From positions 1 to 64,000 of the forward strand of contig NZ_CAKASM010000014.1 of the NCBI RefSeq assembly GCF_916858675.1: DNA of 64,000 nucleotides, written 5' to 3'. Position numbers and translations under genes: made by a program. Each line of letters opens with the position of its first letter. The stretch's first letter is position 1. The notes beneath the pieces were generated by a model that did no database searches, had not been told where the DNA came from, and saw only the letters and a program-made list of their open reading frames with translations. This document shows, piece by piece, positions 54,671-62,175 of the stretch. The stretch is from Sphingomonas sp. Leaf21. Lineage in GTDB: Bacteria > Pseudomonadota > Alphaproteobacteria > Sphingomonadales > Sphingomonadaceae.

Positions 54671-55641
54671 ATGCGTCTCTCGTCGTCCCTATCGTCCGGC
54701 CTGGCCACCGCCCTGGGCGAACCGCGCCGTACCAGCACCAGCGCGGTCGCGACCATCGCGACGCCCGCCAGATCGGGCAGCGCCAGTGTCTCGCCATAGA
54801 CGATCCAGCCGATCGCCGTCGCCACCATCGGCTGGACCAGCAGCGCCAGCCCGACGACCAGCGGGCTGAGCAGCCCCAGCGCGTAGATCATCAACCCCTG
54901 GCCGATGATCTGGCTCCCCAGCGCCAGCAGGATCAGCGCGCTCCAATGGTCCGGCCACACCCGCTCGCCCAGCACAACGGCGAAGACGAACAGCGGCACG
55001 ACGCTCGCCATGGTCGACCAGGCGAGCGCGGGGACCGGTGGCATGATGCTGCGCACGCGCGACATCAGGATGAAATAGACCGCGTAGAGGATGCCCGCCA
55101 ACACGCACAGCAGATCACCGACCAGATGGCGCGGATCGACCTGATAGCTGCGCCCCATCAGAAGGCCCGCGCCCAGCGCCGCCAGGACCAGCGCGACCCC
55201 CTGCGTTCGCGAGGGCCAGGCACGCGCCACCAGGAAGCCGTAGAGCGGGAAGATGAAGGTCGCCGAATTGCCGAACAGCGTGGCGTTGGCCATGGTCGTC
55301 TGGCGGATGCCGATATGCCAGGTGCCGAGATCTCCGGCAAAGGCGATCCCGCCGACCAGCAGCAGCAGCCACAGCCCCGCCTGTCCCCGTCCCGGTGCAC
55401 GCGGCCGCGCCGGGCCGAGCAGCGCGACCAGCGCGAGCACGGGGGCGGCGAGGGTGATCCGCCAGAAGGCCGACGCGACCGGCCCGGTATCCGCCATCCG
55501 CACCAGCAACGGCCCGAAGGCGAGCGCGACATTGGCCAGGATGACCGCGGCAAAGGCGATCGGGGGTGTCGCCGCCGCCGCGTCCGAAAGACGACCGCTT
55601 TCAGGCGATGCACTTTTTCTTGGGGGGCGCGACACGGGCAT
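54667..55641 (-). CDS. EamA/DMT superfamily transporter
   Basis: A 324-residue protein with ten membrane segments in two EamA repeats; the first holds VALAFGPLLVRMADTGPVASAFWRITLAAP and GDLGTWHIGIRQTTMANATLFGNSATF, the second VPLFVFAVVLGE and GQGLMIYALGLLSPLVVGLALLVQPM. Substrates of this group are metabolites or drugs; not determinable here. It overlaps the COQ9 gene by four bases, so the two are one operon, and is divergent from the old yellow enzyme with 55 bases between starts. Confidence 0.92.
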   Translation of the reverse strand: MPVSRPPRKSASPESGRLSDAAAATPPIAFAAVILANVALAFGPLLVRMADTGPVASAFWRITLAAPVLALVALLGPARPRAPGRGQAGLWLLLLVGGIAFAGDLGTWHIGIRQTTMANATLFGNSATFIFPLYGFLVARAWPSRTQGVALVLAALGAGLLMGRSYQVDPRHLVGDLLCVLAGILYAVYFILMSRVRSIMPPVPALAWSTMASVVPLFVFAVVLGERVWPDHWSALILLALGSQIIGQGLMIYALGLLSPLVVGLALLVQPMVATAIGWIVYGETLALPDLAGVAMVATALVLVRRGSPRAVARPDDRDDERRI

Positions 55642-55696
55642 GGCCTCCCTTAACGCCCTATCTGCGTTGCGTCAGGCCAGAAAGGACCGCTTTTAG

Positions 55697-56791
55697 ATGC
55701 CAAGCTTATTCGACCCGATCGACCTGGGCGCGATCCATGCGCCCAACCGTATCCTGATGGCGCCGCTGACCCGTGCGCGCGCCACCCGCGATGCGGTGCC
55801 GACGCCGATCATGGCGCAATATTACGCCCAGCGCGCTGGCGCGGGCCTCATCATTTCCGAAGCCACGGGCATCAGCCGCGAAGGTCTTGGCTGGCCCTAT
55901 GCGCCGGGCCTGTGGACCGACGAGCAGGTCGAGGCCTGGAAACCGGTGACCGCCGCCGTGCACAAGGCGGGCGGTCGGATCGTCGCGCAGCTCTGGCACA
56001 TGGGCCGCCAGGTGCACAGCTCGGTGACGGGCATGCAGCCGGTATCCTCCTCCGCCACCCGGACCGAGGGGCAGGCGCATACCTTCGAAGGCAAGCAGGA
56101 TTTCGAGACCGCCCGTGCGCTCGAACTGTCCGAAATCCCGCGCCTTCTCGACGATTATGAGCTGGCGACGCGCAACGCGCTGGCCGCCGGGTTCGACGGG
56201 GTGCAGATCCATGCCGCCAACGGCTATCTGATCGACGAATTCCTGCGCGACGGCGCCAACCACCGCGCGGACGCCTATGGCGGCAGTCCCGAGAACCGCA
56301 TCCGCCTGCTCCGCGAGATCACCGAGCGGGTGATCGCGGTCGCTGGCAAGGAGCGCGTCGCGGTACGCCTCTCGCCCAATGGCGACAGCCAGGGGGTGGA
56401 TGACAGCGATCCCGCCTCGGTCTTCGTGCCCGCCGCGAAGATGCTGTCGGACCTGGGCATCGCCTTCCTCGAACTGCGCGAGATCGGGCCGGACGGCACC
56501 TATGGCCGCACCGACGTGCCCAAGCTGTCGCCGGAGATCCGCAAGGTGTTCCGGGGCCCGCTGATCCTCAACAGCGACTTCGACACGCGCGCCAAGGCGC
56601 AAGCCGCGATCGATTCGGGCGTGGCGGACGGTATCGCCTTCGGCCGGACCTTCCTCGCGAATCCGGACCTGCCCGAACGACTGCGCACCGATGCGCCGCT
56701 GAACCAGGGCGACATGAAGACCTGGTACAGCCAGGGGCCGGAGGGATATATCGACTATCCGACGCTCGACGAGCAGGCCCGCGCGGCGTGA
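55697..56791 (+). CDS. Old yellow enzyme-family alkene reductase
   Basis: A 364-residue FMN-dependent reductase of activated C=C bonds (N-ethylmaleimide reductase/xenobiotic reductase group). Hallmarks: LFDPIDLGAIHAPNRILMAPLTRARA, VAQLWHMGRQVH, GFDGVQIHAANGYLIDEFLRDG, the family motif YGGSPENRIRLL and SGVADGIAFGRTFLANPDL. It is divergent from a DMT transporter. The likely role is detoxification of electrophiles. Confidence 0.94.
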   Translation: MPSLFDPIDLGAIHAPNRILMAPLTRARATRDAVPTPIMAQYYAQRAGAGLIISEATGISREGLGWPYAPGLWTDEQVEAWKPVTAAVHKAGGRIVAQLWHMGRQVHSSVTGMQPVSSSATRTEGQAHTFEGKQDFETARALELSEIPRLLDDYELATRNALAAGFDGVQIHAANGYLIDEFLRDGANHRADAYGGSPENRIRLLREITERVIAVAGKERVAVRLSPNGDSQGVDDSDPASVFVPAAKMLSDLGIAFLELREIGPDGTYGRTDVPKLSPEIRKVFRGPLILNSDFDTRAKAQAAIDSGVADGIAFGRTFLANPDLPERLRTDAPLNQGDMKTWYSQGPEGYIDYPTLDEQARAA

Positions 56792-56824
56792 GGAGGCGGG
56801 GGCGGGGGTTCCTCCCCGCCCTGG

Positions 56825-56848
56825 CCACCCCGGCGAAGGCCGGGGTGG
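56825..56848 (+). terminator. Hairpin terminator after the old yellow enzyme gene
   Basis: A perfect 10-base stem, CCACCCCGGC at 56825-56834 and GCCGGGGTGG at 56839-56848, with a GAAG loop and a T-containing tail (TGTTTGTC). Copies of such a GC-rich hairpin are frequent between sphingomonad genes, as I recall. Confidence 0.6.
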
Positions 56849-56880
56849 TGTTTGTCGGAATCGGATGCCTCTTCCAACCT

Positions 56881-56900
56881 CCGTTCAGCCTGAGCGAACG
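56881..56900. repeat. Dispersed repeat copy
   Basis: CCGTTCAGCCTGAGCGAACG matches the unit at 53961 and, reversed, at 3231. It lies between the old yellow enzyme gene and the downstream convergent membrane gene. Confidence 0.6.
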
Positions 56901-56909
56901 GAGCTGCGG

Positions 56910-57323
56910 CTATTCGGCGCTATCCAACCCGTCGATAAAGCCGGTCAACCGATCACGCATCGTCTCGCGCACCTTGGGGTTGAGCAGCAGCATCGGCGCA
57001 CCCCACAGGATCGGCAGGAAAGACCCAGCCAGCACCCAGATCACGACCAGCGCGACCAGTCCCGCGCCTGCGTAACGCAGTCTTTGCATGGCTCCGGCGT
57101 CCAGCGTCAGCGTGCGCGGACCCCTGGCATCGTACCAGCTGTCGGTCGTCCAGCGTCCACCGCCGTCGAAGCGCAGCTTTTCGGGCAACTGGAGCCCGGG
57201 CTTGCTCCTGTCCGCCGATACGGGACGGCGCGCGGGCGGTGTCTTGTCCGCCTGGGTATCGATCACCTCCAGCCGCCGACCCCGCTCGACGACGCGAAAG
57301 CGGGTGGGCGGCATGTCGGTCAT
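56910..57323 (-). CDS. Conserved-looking membrane protein of unknown function, riboflavin operon end
   Basis: A 137-residue protein: a charged, proline-rich N-terminal half (RFRVVERGRRLEVIDTQADK) and one or two membrane segments at about 88-114 (AGAGLVALVVIWVLAGSFLP), then a short basic tail. I do not recognise a family. The ATG at 57323 overlaps the stop of the truncated acetyltransferase frame by four bases. The last gene of the riboflavin unit. Confidence 0.7.
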   Translation of the reverse strand: MTDMPPTRFRVVERGRRLEVIDTQADKTPPARRPVSADRSKPGLQLPEKLRFDGGGRWTTDSWYDARGPRTLTLDAGAMQRLRYAGAGLVALVVIWVLAGSFLPILWGAPMLLLNPKVRETMRDRLTGFIDGLDSAE

Positions 57324-57442
57324 GCGAGACTGCGTCCCCGGCGCGTGCGCCACTGGTCGGCGCCTTGGCCCCAGGCATCGAAATCCTCCGCCGAGGGCAC
57401 CCGGAGGATCAGCCGCTCGGTCTGGAGGACGGGCGCTGTCAC
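57320..57442 (-). pseudogene. Remnant of a GNAT acetyltransferase (N-terminal 40 codons)
   Basis: A GTG at 57442, overlapping the ribH stop, opens a 40-codon frame reading [20 protein letters not shown] and then FDAWGQGADQW, the typical N-terminal 'TERLxLR' start of a RimJ/RimL-type GNAT. It then changes to RTRRGRSLA and stops; the acetyl-CoA-binding part is absent. The start is intact and its stop overlaps the next gene, so it can still couple translation from ribH to the membrane protein. Confidence 0.7.
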
Positions 57443-57858
57443 CCGAACCGGCCCTTCAGCGCCAGCATGGCAAGCGCCGCCTTGGCCGCCTCGCCGCCCT
57501 TGTTCTTCTCGTCCGGGCGGGCGCGGGTCAGCGCCTGCGCCTCATTCTCGGTGGTGATGATGCCGTTGCCGATGGGCAGACCGTCCATGGTCAGCGCCAT
57601 CAGCCCGCGCGCGCTCTCGTTCGAGACGATTTCGAAGTGATAGGTCTCGCCGCGGATCACCACGCCGATCGCGACGAACGCGTCGTAGCGGCCCGAATCC
57701 GCCGCCATCGCGACCGCGCCGGGGATCTCCAGCGCGCCGGGGACGGTGATCGTCTCATGGCTGTGGCCCGCTTCCTCGATCGCGGCCCGCGCGCCCGCCA
57801 GCAGCAGGTCGTTCAGATGCTCGTAGAAACGCGCCTCGACGATCAACACATGCGCCAT
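57439..57858 (-). CDS. ribH: 6,7-dimethyl-8-ribityllumazine synthase
   Basis: It condenses 5-amino-6-ribitylaminouracil with 3,4-dihydroxy-2-butanone 4-phosphate. The 139-residue subunit has [41 protein letters not shown] with the catalytic His, and [21 protein letters not shown]. It overlaps ribBX by one base. Confidence 0.97.
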   Translation of the reverse strand: MAHVLIVEARFYEHLNDLLLAGARAAIEEAGHSHETITVPGALEIPGAVAMAADSGRYDAFVAIGVVIRGETYHFEIVSNESARGLMALTMDGLPIGNGIITTENEAQALTRARPDEKNKGGEAAKAALAMLALKGRFG

Positions 57859-59009
57859 CAGGCGTCTCCCTCAAAATTCTCGATTCGACGTTCGCCGACG
57901 ATCGACAGGCCGTAACCGTCGAGTCCGATCAGCGTGTGATGGGTGTTGGTCAAGAGCACCATGTCCTGCACTCCCAGTTCGGCCAGGATCATCGCGCCGA
58001 CGCCGTAGTCGCGCAGTTCCTCCATATCGATCTGCACCTCCTCGCCCGCTTTCAGGCGGACGGCGGTGGTGAAGGCGTCGGTGCGCGGGCGGTTGATGAC
58101 GACGATCACGCCCGAGCCTTCCTCAGCGATCATCCGCATCGACTTGGCGAGCAGCGCGCCGCGCGATCCCGCCTCGCCGAATACGTCGGCGAAGGGGGAC
58201 AGGGCGTGCATCCTGACCAAAACCGGCTGCGTCGTGTCGAGCTTGCCCTTGACCAGCGCGACCTGCTCGGTGCCCGTCGCCTTGTTGCGATAGGCGCGCG
58301 CGGTCCAGGTGCCGCCCCATTCGCTCTCGAATGTGGCTTCGGACTGCAATTCGACCAGATGGTCGTAGCGGCGACGATAGGCGATCAGGTCGCGGATCGT
58401 GCCGATCTTGAGGTTGTGGAGCTGCGCGAAGGAGACGAGGTCGTCCATCCGCGCCATCGTCCCGTCCTCGTTCATGATCTCGCAGATCACGCCCGAGGGA
58501 TTGAGGCCCGCGAGCCGCGCGACATCGACCGCCGCCTCGGTATGGCCCGCGCGCACCAGCACGCCGCCGTCGCGCGCGACCAGCGGGAAGACATGGCCCG
58601 GGGTCACCAGCGAATCGGCGCCGTGCGCCGAATCGATCGCGACGGCGATCGTCCGCGCGCGGTCGGCCGCCGAGATGCCCGTGGTCACGCCCTCCCTCGC
58701 CTCGATCGAGATGGTGAAGGCGGTTTCGTGCCGCGTCCCGTTCTTGGGGCTCATCAGCGGCAGCGCGAGTGTGTCGACCCGCTCGCGCGTCATGGCGAGG
58801 CAGATCAGCCCGCGCCCGTGCCGCGCCATGAAGTTCACCTTCTCCGGCGTCGCCATCTGGGCGGGAATGACCAGATCGCCCTCATTCTCCCGGTCCTCGT
58901 CATCGACCAGGATGAACATGCGGCCGTTGCGCGCCTCGTCGATGATCTCTTCGGGGCTGGACAGGAAACCGCGCCGCAGACCGGAAAGCGCGTTCGGATC
59001 AGCGGCCAC
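57858..59009 (-). CDS. ribB: 3,4-dihydroxy-2-butanone-4-phosphate synthase fused to a RibA-like domain lacking zinc cysteines (RibBX type)
   Basis: A 383-residue fusion. The N-terminal ~200 residues are a complete Rib[38 protein letters not shown] and [17 protein letters not shown]. The C-terminal ~180 residues resemble GTP cyclohydrolase II, but at the zinc site (normally HSECLTGDxFxSxRCDCG) this protein reads [19 protein letters not shown]: all three cysteines are missing. It should therefore make DHBP but not open GTP. A proteobacterial RibBX class of this kind has been described. The GTG start overlaps the ribE end by 11 bases. Confidence 0.93.
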   Translation of the reverse strand: MAADPNALSGLRRGFLSSPEEIIDEARNGRMFILVDDEDRENEGDLVIPAQMATPEKVNFMARHGRGLICLAMTRERVDTLALPLMSPKNGTRHETAFTISIEAREGVTTGISAADRARTIAVAIDSAHGADSLVTPGHVFPLVARDGGVLVRAGHTEAAVDVARLAGLNPSGVICEIMNEDGTMARMDDLVSFAQLHNLKIGTIRDLIAYRRRYDHLVELQSEATFESEWGGTWTARAYRNKATGTEQVALVKGKLDTTQPVLVRMHALSPFADVFGEAGSRGALLAKSMRMIAEEGSGVIVVINRPRTDAFTTAVRLKAGEEVQIDMEELRDYGVGAMILAELGVQDMVLLTNTHHTLIGLDGYGLSIVGERRIENFEGDA

Positions 59010-59601
59010 GATAATGCTCCATGCGCTGCAGGTAACGGGCGAGCACGTCGATCTCGATATTGACGCGCTGGCCTTGGGCGATGCCGCCCAGCGTGGTGAC
59101 GGCGGCGGTGTGGGGGATGATGTTCAGGCCGATGACGGTGCCGTCGATCGTGTCCTCCACGCTGTTGACGGTCAGCGATACGCCGTCGACCGTCACCGAT
59201 CCCTTGGTCGCCATGAAGGGGGCGAGGTCGGTGGGCACGCTCACGAAGACGCGGTGCGACCCGCCTTCCTCCGCGACCGAGACGATGGTGCCGACGCCGT
59301 CGACATGGCCGGTGACGATATGCCCGCCCAGTTCGTCGCCAAGCTTCATCGCGCGTTCGAGGTTGAGCGGGCGGTCCCGATGCCACTGGTCGGCGGTACG
59401 CCCGATCGTCTCGGCCGAGACGTCGACCGCGAACCAGCCGGGCCCCTTCTCGACCACGGTCAGGCAGACGCCCGAACAGGCGATCGACGCGCCCAGGTCG
59501 ATGGTGCCCGTGTCATAGGCGGTGGCGATGACGACTCGCGTGTCGCCGCGGGTTTCCACGGCGGTGACGGAGCCGATGTCGGTGACGATCCCGGTAAACA
59601 T
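58999..59601 (-). CDS. ribE: Riboflavin synthase alpha chain
   Basis: It dismutates two lumazines to riboflavin. A 200-residue protein with two lumazine-binding repeats, beginning MFTGIVTDIGSVTAVETRGD, then GASIACSGVCLTVVE, FAVDVSAETI, GGHIVTGHVDGVGTIVS and VDGVSLTVNSVED. The second half ends NIIPHTAAVTTLGG. It overlaps ribBX by 11 bases and follows ribD by one base. Confidence 0.96.
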   Translation of the reverse strand: MFTGIVTDIGSVTAVETRGDTRVVIATAYDTGTIDLGASIACSGVCLTVVEKGPGWFAVDVSAETIGRTADQWHRDRPLNLERAMKLGDELGGHIVTGHVDGVGTIVSVAEEGGSHRVFVSVPTDLAPFMATKGSVTVDGVSLTVNSVEDTIDGTVIGLNIIPHTAAVTTLGGIAQGQRVNIEIDVLARYLQRMEHYRGR

Positions 59602-59602
59602 A

Positions 59603-60562
59603 TCAGCCGCGCTCGTAGACCTCCAACCGGTCGCTGCCAAGCATCCGCGAATCGGTGCGTGTCCAGCGGCCATGCGCATCGGCGAGGCGGGTCAGGCCGA
59701 TATCGCCCAGCGCCGCACGGCCCTCGCCGATCAATAGGGGCGCGCGGTAAAGCAGCAACCGGTCGACCAGATCGGCGGCGAGGAAGGCGGACGCGGTCTT
59801 CGCGCCGCCCTCGACCATCAACCTGTCGACGCCCGCCAGATCGGCGATCGCGACGGGGGAAGCGATGGTTTCCCAGTCCGGCTCGGCGGTCCGCGACAGA
59901 AGGATCCGGCGCGGGGAACGCCTTTCCAATCCGGGAAGGCGCACGTCCAGCCGGGGCGAGTCGGCCTCCAGCGTGCCGCGTCCGACCAGGATCGCTTCGT
60001 GGCGGCTGCGTTCCAGATGGGTATGCGCGCGCGCCTGGGGTCCGGTGATCCAGCGGCTTTCGCCATCGGGCCGCGCGATCCTGCCGTCGAGTGAGGTGGC
60101 GAGCTTGAGCGTGACGAAGGGACGATCCCTGGTCCGGCGGGTCAGGAAGCCCGCGATCATCGCGCGCGCCTCCGCCTGCCTCACGCCCGTCGTCACCGCG
60201 ATTCCGGCGGCGCGGGTACGGGCGAAGCCGGTGCCGTCGGTGCGCGGATCGGGGTCACCCATCGCCGCCACGATCCGCGCCACCCCGGCGGCGATCAGCA
60301 GGTCGCTACAGGCGGGGCCGCGCGGCGAGACATGCGCGCACGGCTCCAGCGTGACATAGGCCGTCGCCCCGCGCGCCGCCTCGCCCGCCTGGGCCAGCGC
60401 CATCGCCTCGGCATGGGGGCGGCCACCGGCTTGCGTCCAGCCGCGCCCGACCACCCGGCCATCGCCGACGATCACGCAACCGACATTGGGATTGGGGGCG
60501 GTTCGCCCGACGCCGCGTTCCGCCAGCGCCAGCGCCGCACCCATCCAGCGATGATCGGTCAG
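59603..60562 (-). CDS. ribD: Bifunctional deaminase/reductase for riboflavin synthesis
   Basis: A 319-residue two-domain enzyme. The zinc deaminase has TAPNPNVGCVIV, PHAEAMALAQAG and LEPCAHVSPRGPACSDLL; the reductase has RPFVTLKLATSLDGRIA, RSRHEAILVGRGTLEADSP, LDVRLPGL and LMVEGGAKTASAFLA. Family members begin MTDxRWMxAAL; here the matching codon is CTG (60562-60560), overlapping the upstream stop as CTGA. An ATG at 60544 gives a protein six residues shorter that lacks only that start. Confidence 0.94.
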   Translation of the reverse strand: MTDHRWMGAALALAERGVGRTAPNPNVGCVIVGDGRVVGRGWTQAGGRPHAEAMALAQAGEAARGATAYVTLEPCAHVSPRGPACSDLLIAAGVARIVAAMGDPDPRTDGTGFARTRAAGIAVTTGVRQAEARAMIAGFLTRRTRDRPFVTLKLATSLDGRIARPDGESRWITGPQARAHTHLERSRHEAILVGRGTLEADSPRLDVRLPGLERRSPRRILLSRTAEPDWETIASPVAIADLAGVDRLMVEGGAKTASAFLAADLVDRLLLYRAPLLIGEGRAALGDIGLTRLADAHGRWTRTDSRMLGSDRLEVYERG

Positions 60563-60906
60563 AGGCCCCACTTGTCCAGCGCGTCGTCGACTCGTTTGAA
60601 CTCGGCCTGGCGTTGCTCCTTGGCCGCCTTCTCCTCGGCCAGTCGCTCCTTCTTCTTCACGAAATCGATCTTCTGCTGCGCCCTGATCTCCGCATCGGTG
60701 CGGTCCGCGCGCCATTGTTCGACATAGATGATGTCGGGCTTGTACGGCACCGGCACATAGTCGTTGCGCGCGAAGGCGTAGATGAAGAAGCCCGTGATCC
60801 CCATGGCGATCACCAGGAAGACCAGCTCATAGGGCTGGCGCTGCGCGAGGAAGAAACGCAGGTCGCGGTACGCGCGAACGGGGGAGAAGCGGCCGAAGAA
60901 CGACAT
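60559..60906 (-). CDS. Small membrane protein with C-terminal coiled coil, upstream of ribD
   Basis: A 115-residue protein: MSFFGRFSPVRAYRDLRFFL, a membrane segment at about 30-52 (ELVFLVIAMGITGFFIYAFA), a periplasmic-type YVPVPYKPDIIYVEQW and then a highly charged helical tail (VKKKERLAEEKAAKEQRQAEFK) followed by DDALDKWGL. No family name known to me; the arrangement before ribD is common in the lineage by recollection. Its stop overlaps the ribD start by four bases. Confidence 0.8.
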   Translation of the reverse strand: MSFFGRFSPVRAYRDLRFFLAQRQPYELVFLVIAMGITGFFIYAFARNDYVPVPYKPDIIYVEQWRADRTDAEIRAQQKIDFVKKKERLAEEKAAKEQRQAEFKRVDDALDKWGL

Positions 60907-60948
60907 GGAGGGGAAGATAGGAGGTGTCGGCTTGGGATGCCAGTGGGC

Positions 60949-61118
60949 ATGGGGTTGGTCTCGGTGAGACTCCTTGCCCTCCCCCATCCCCTCCCGCCTG
61001 CGGGTGGGGCGTGCCAAGCGCTACCTGCGAGCGCCTCTGAAAGCGATCATCTTTCGGCTTATGCCAGACACCTGCAAAGCAACGCTCCCCTCCCGCAGGC
61101 GGGAGGGGATGGGGGAGG
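60949..61118. repeat. Second pair of GC-rich palindromic repeats
   Basis: A diverged copy at 60980-61012 (CCCCTCCCGCCTGCGGG followed by TGGGGC) and a perfect 22-base copy at 61087-61108, the same palindrome as at 19421-19520, here again with flanks in inverted orientation. It fills most of the gap 60907-61214 between the ribD-leading gene and the phasin gene; apart from the phasin terminator I see nothing else there. Confidence 0.78.
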
Positions 61119-61152
61119 GAAAGCCCCAGGCAATGCCGCATCGAATAACACG

Positions 61153-61181
61153 AAAAAGGGCGGCCACCGAAGTGACCGCCC
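61153..61181 (-). terminator. Intrinsic terminator of the phasin gene
   Basis: On the minus strand GGGCGGTCAC, a TTCG loop and GTGGCCGCCC (61158-61181, one G-T pair) are followed by TTTTT (plus-strand A run 61153-61157). This is a textbook UUCG-capped terminator, 33 bases after the phasin stop. Confidence 0.93.
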
Positions 61182-61214
61182 CAATCCTGTCCCGCGAAGG
61201 AAAGCGTCGGCGAA

Positions 61215-62090
61215 TTACGCGACGGTCTTCATCTTCTCGGCGGCGACCGCGAAGCGGTTGCTCAGCGGCTGGGCGATCTCACCGGCCAGCTTCATCATGT
61301 GCTCGGTCGAGCGCGAGGTCTCGGCGACCATCGAGTCGAAGGCCGAGCGGGCGAAGTCCGACTGGAGCTTCATGAATTCGGTCGGCGACTTGACCGACGA
61401 CAGCGTCTGCAGCGTCTGGGTCGCGGTCTCGAACGAGCGCTTGGCGTAATCCGCCGCGCCCTGGCCCAGCGTCTCGGCGCCCTTGGCAGCGATCTTCGAC
61501 GATTCGACCATGGCTTCCAGATTGCCCTTGTTGAAGGCGATCATGTCTTCGAACAGCTTGCTGCTCTTTTCCATGGTGGCCTGGGTGCGGGCCTGCGCGT
61601 CGCCGAAAAAGGCCTGGGCCTTGGCGGTGGTATCCTGGGCGGCGTTTCCGATGGTGCTCGTGGCGTCCATGACAATTTCCTTGGGCTTTGAGTCCGCCGA
61701 AACCGCGGCGGTCGGGGAAGAAACTTCGGGTGCCTTGGCCACCGGGGTCGGCGCGGGAACCTCGACCGGCTTCGGCGCGGGCTTCGCGGCGGCGGCGACC
61801 GGCACCGGCTTGGGAGCGGCGGGCTTCGGCGCCTTGGCGACGGGCGCGGGCTCGACCGGCTTTGCGGGGCTCGGCGCGACGGGGGGCTTTTCGACGGCGG
61901 CCACGATCGCCTTGGCGGGCTGGCTCAGCGGCAGGCCCGGGCTGGCCGGAGCGGCGGCGGCGACCGGCTTGGCGGCGGGCGTGGGATCGGAGGGGAGACC
62001 GGGCAACGTCTTGGCGGCGACCGGCTTGGTCGTGCGACGCGGCTTGGCCGCCGACTTGGCGGCGGTAACGGTCGGCTTGGTCTTGTCCAA
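61215..62090 (-). CDS. Phasin family protein with long Ala/Pro/Lys-rich N-terminal extension
   Basis: A protein coating polyhydroxyalkanoate granules. The last ~150 residues are a phasin-type helical domain (KAQAFFGDAQARTQATMEKS, EDMIAFNKGNLEAMVESSKI, QTLSSVKSPTEFMKLQSDFA and EHMMKLAGEIAQPLSNRFAV). The first ~140 residues are an Ala/Pro/Lys-rich, disordered-looking tail. The TTG at 62090 has GGGAGAG six bases upstream. An ATG at 61670 with AAGGA nearby could start a 151-residue core form. It follows phaC on the same strand. Confidence 0.85.
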   Translation of the reverse strand: MDKTKPTVTAAKSAAKPRRTTKPVAAKTLPGLPSDPTPAAKPVAAAAPASPGLPLSQPAKAIVAAVEKPPVAPSPAKPVEPAPVAKAPKPAAPKPVPVAAAAKPAPKPVEVPAPTPVAKAPEVSSPTAAVSADSKPKEIVMDATSTIGNAAQDTTAKAQAFFGDAQARTQATMEKSSKLFEDMIAFNKGNLEAMVESSKIAAKGAETLGQGAADYAKRSFETATQTLQTLSSVKSPTEFMKLQSDFARSAFDSMVAETSRSTEHMMKLAGEIAQPLSNRFAVAAEKMKTVA

Positions 62091-62104
62091 CTGCGCTCTC
62101 CCGA

Positions 62105-62169
62105 TTTGTTGCGCTGCACAATAGCGATTCGCGGAGGCTAAATCAAGCCTATTGTGCAGCGCAGCAAAA
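62105..62169. promoter_or_regulatory. Inverted repeat between phaC and phasin genes, possible PhaR operator
   Basis: Arms 62105-62124 (TTTGTTGCGCTGCACAATAG) and 62149-62169 (CTATTGTGCAGCGCAGCAAA) are reverse complements with about one mismatch, separated by 24 bases. Each contains a TGC-rich core (TGCGCTGCA) like those bound by PhaR-type repressors of alphaproteobacterial PHA genes. It lies upstream of the phasin gene. Confidence 0.6.
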
Positions 62170-62175
62170 CATGGA

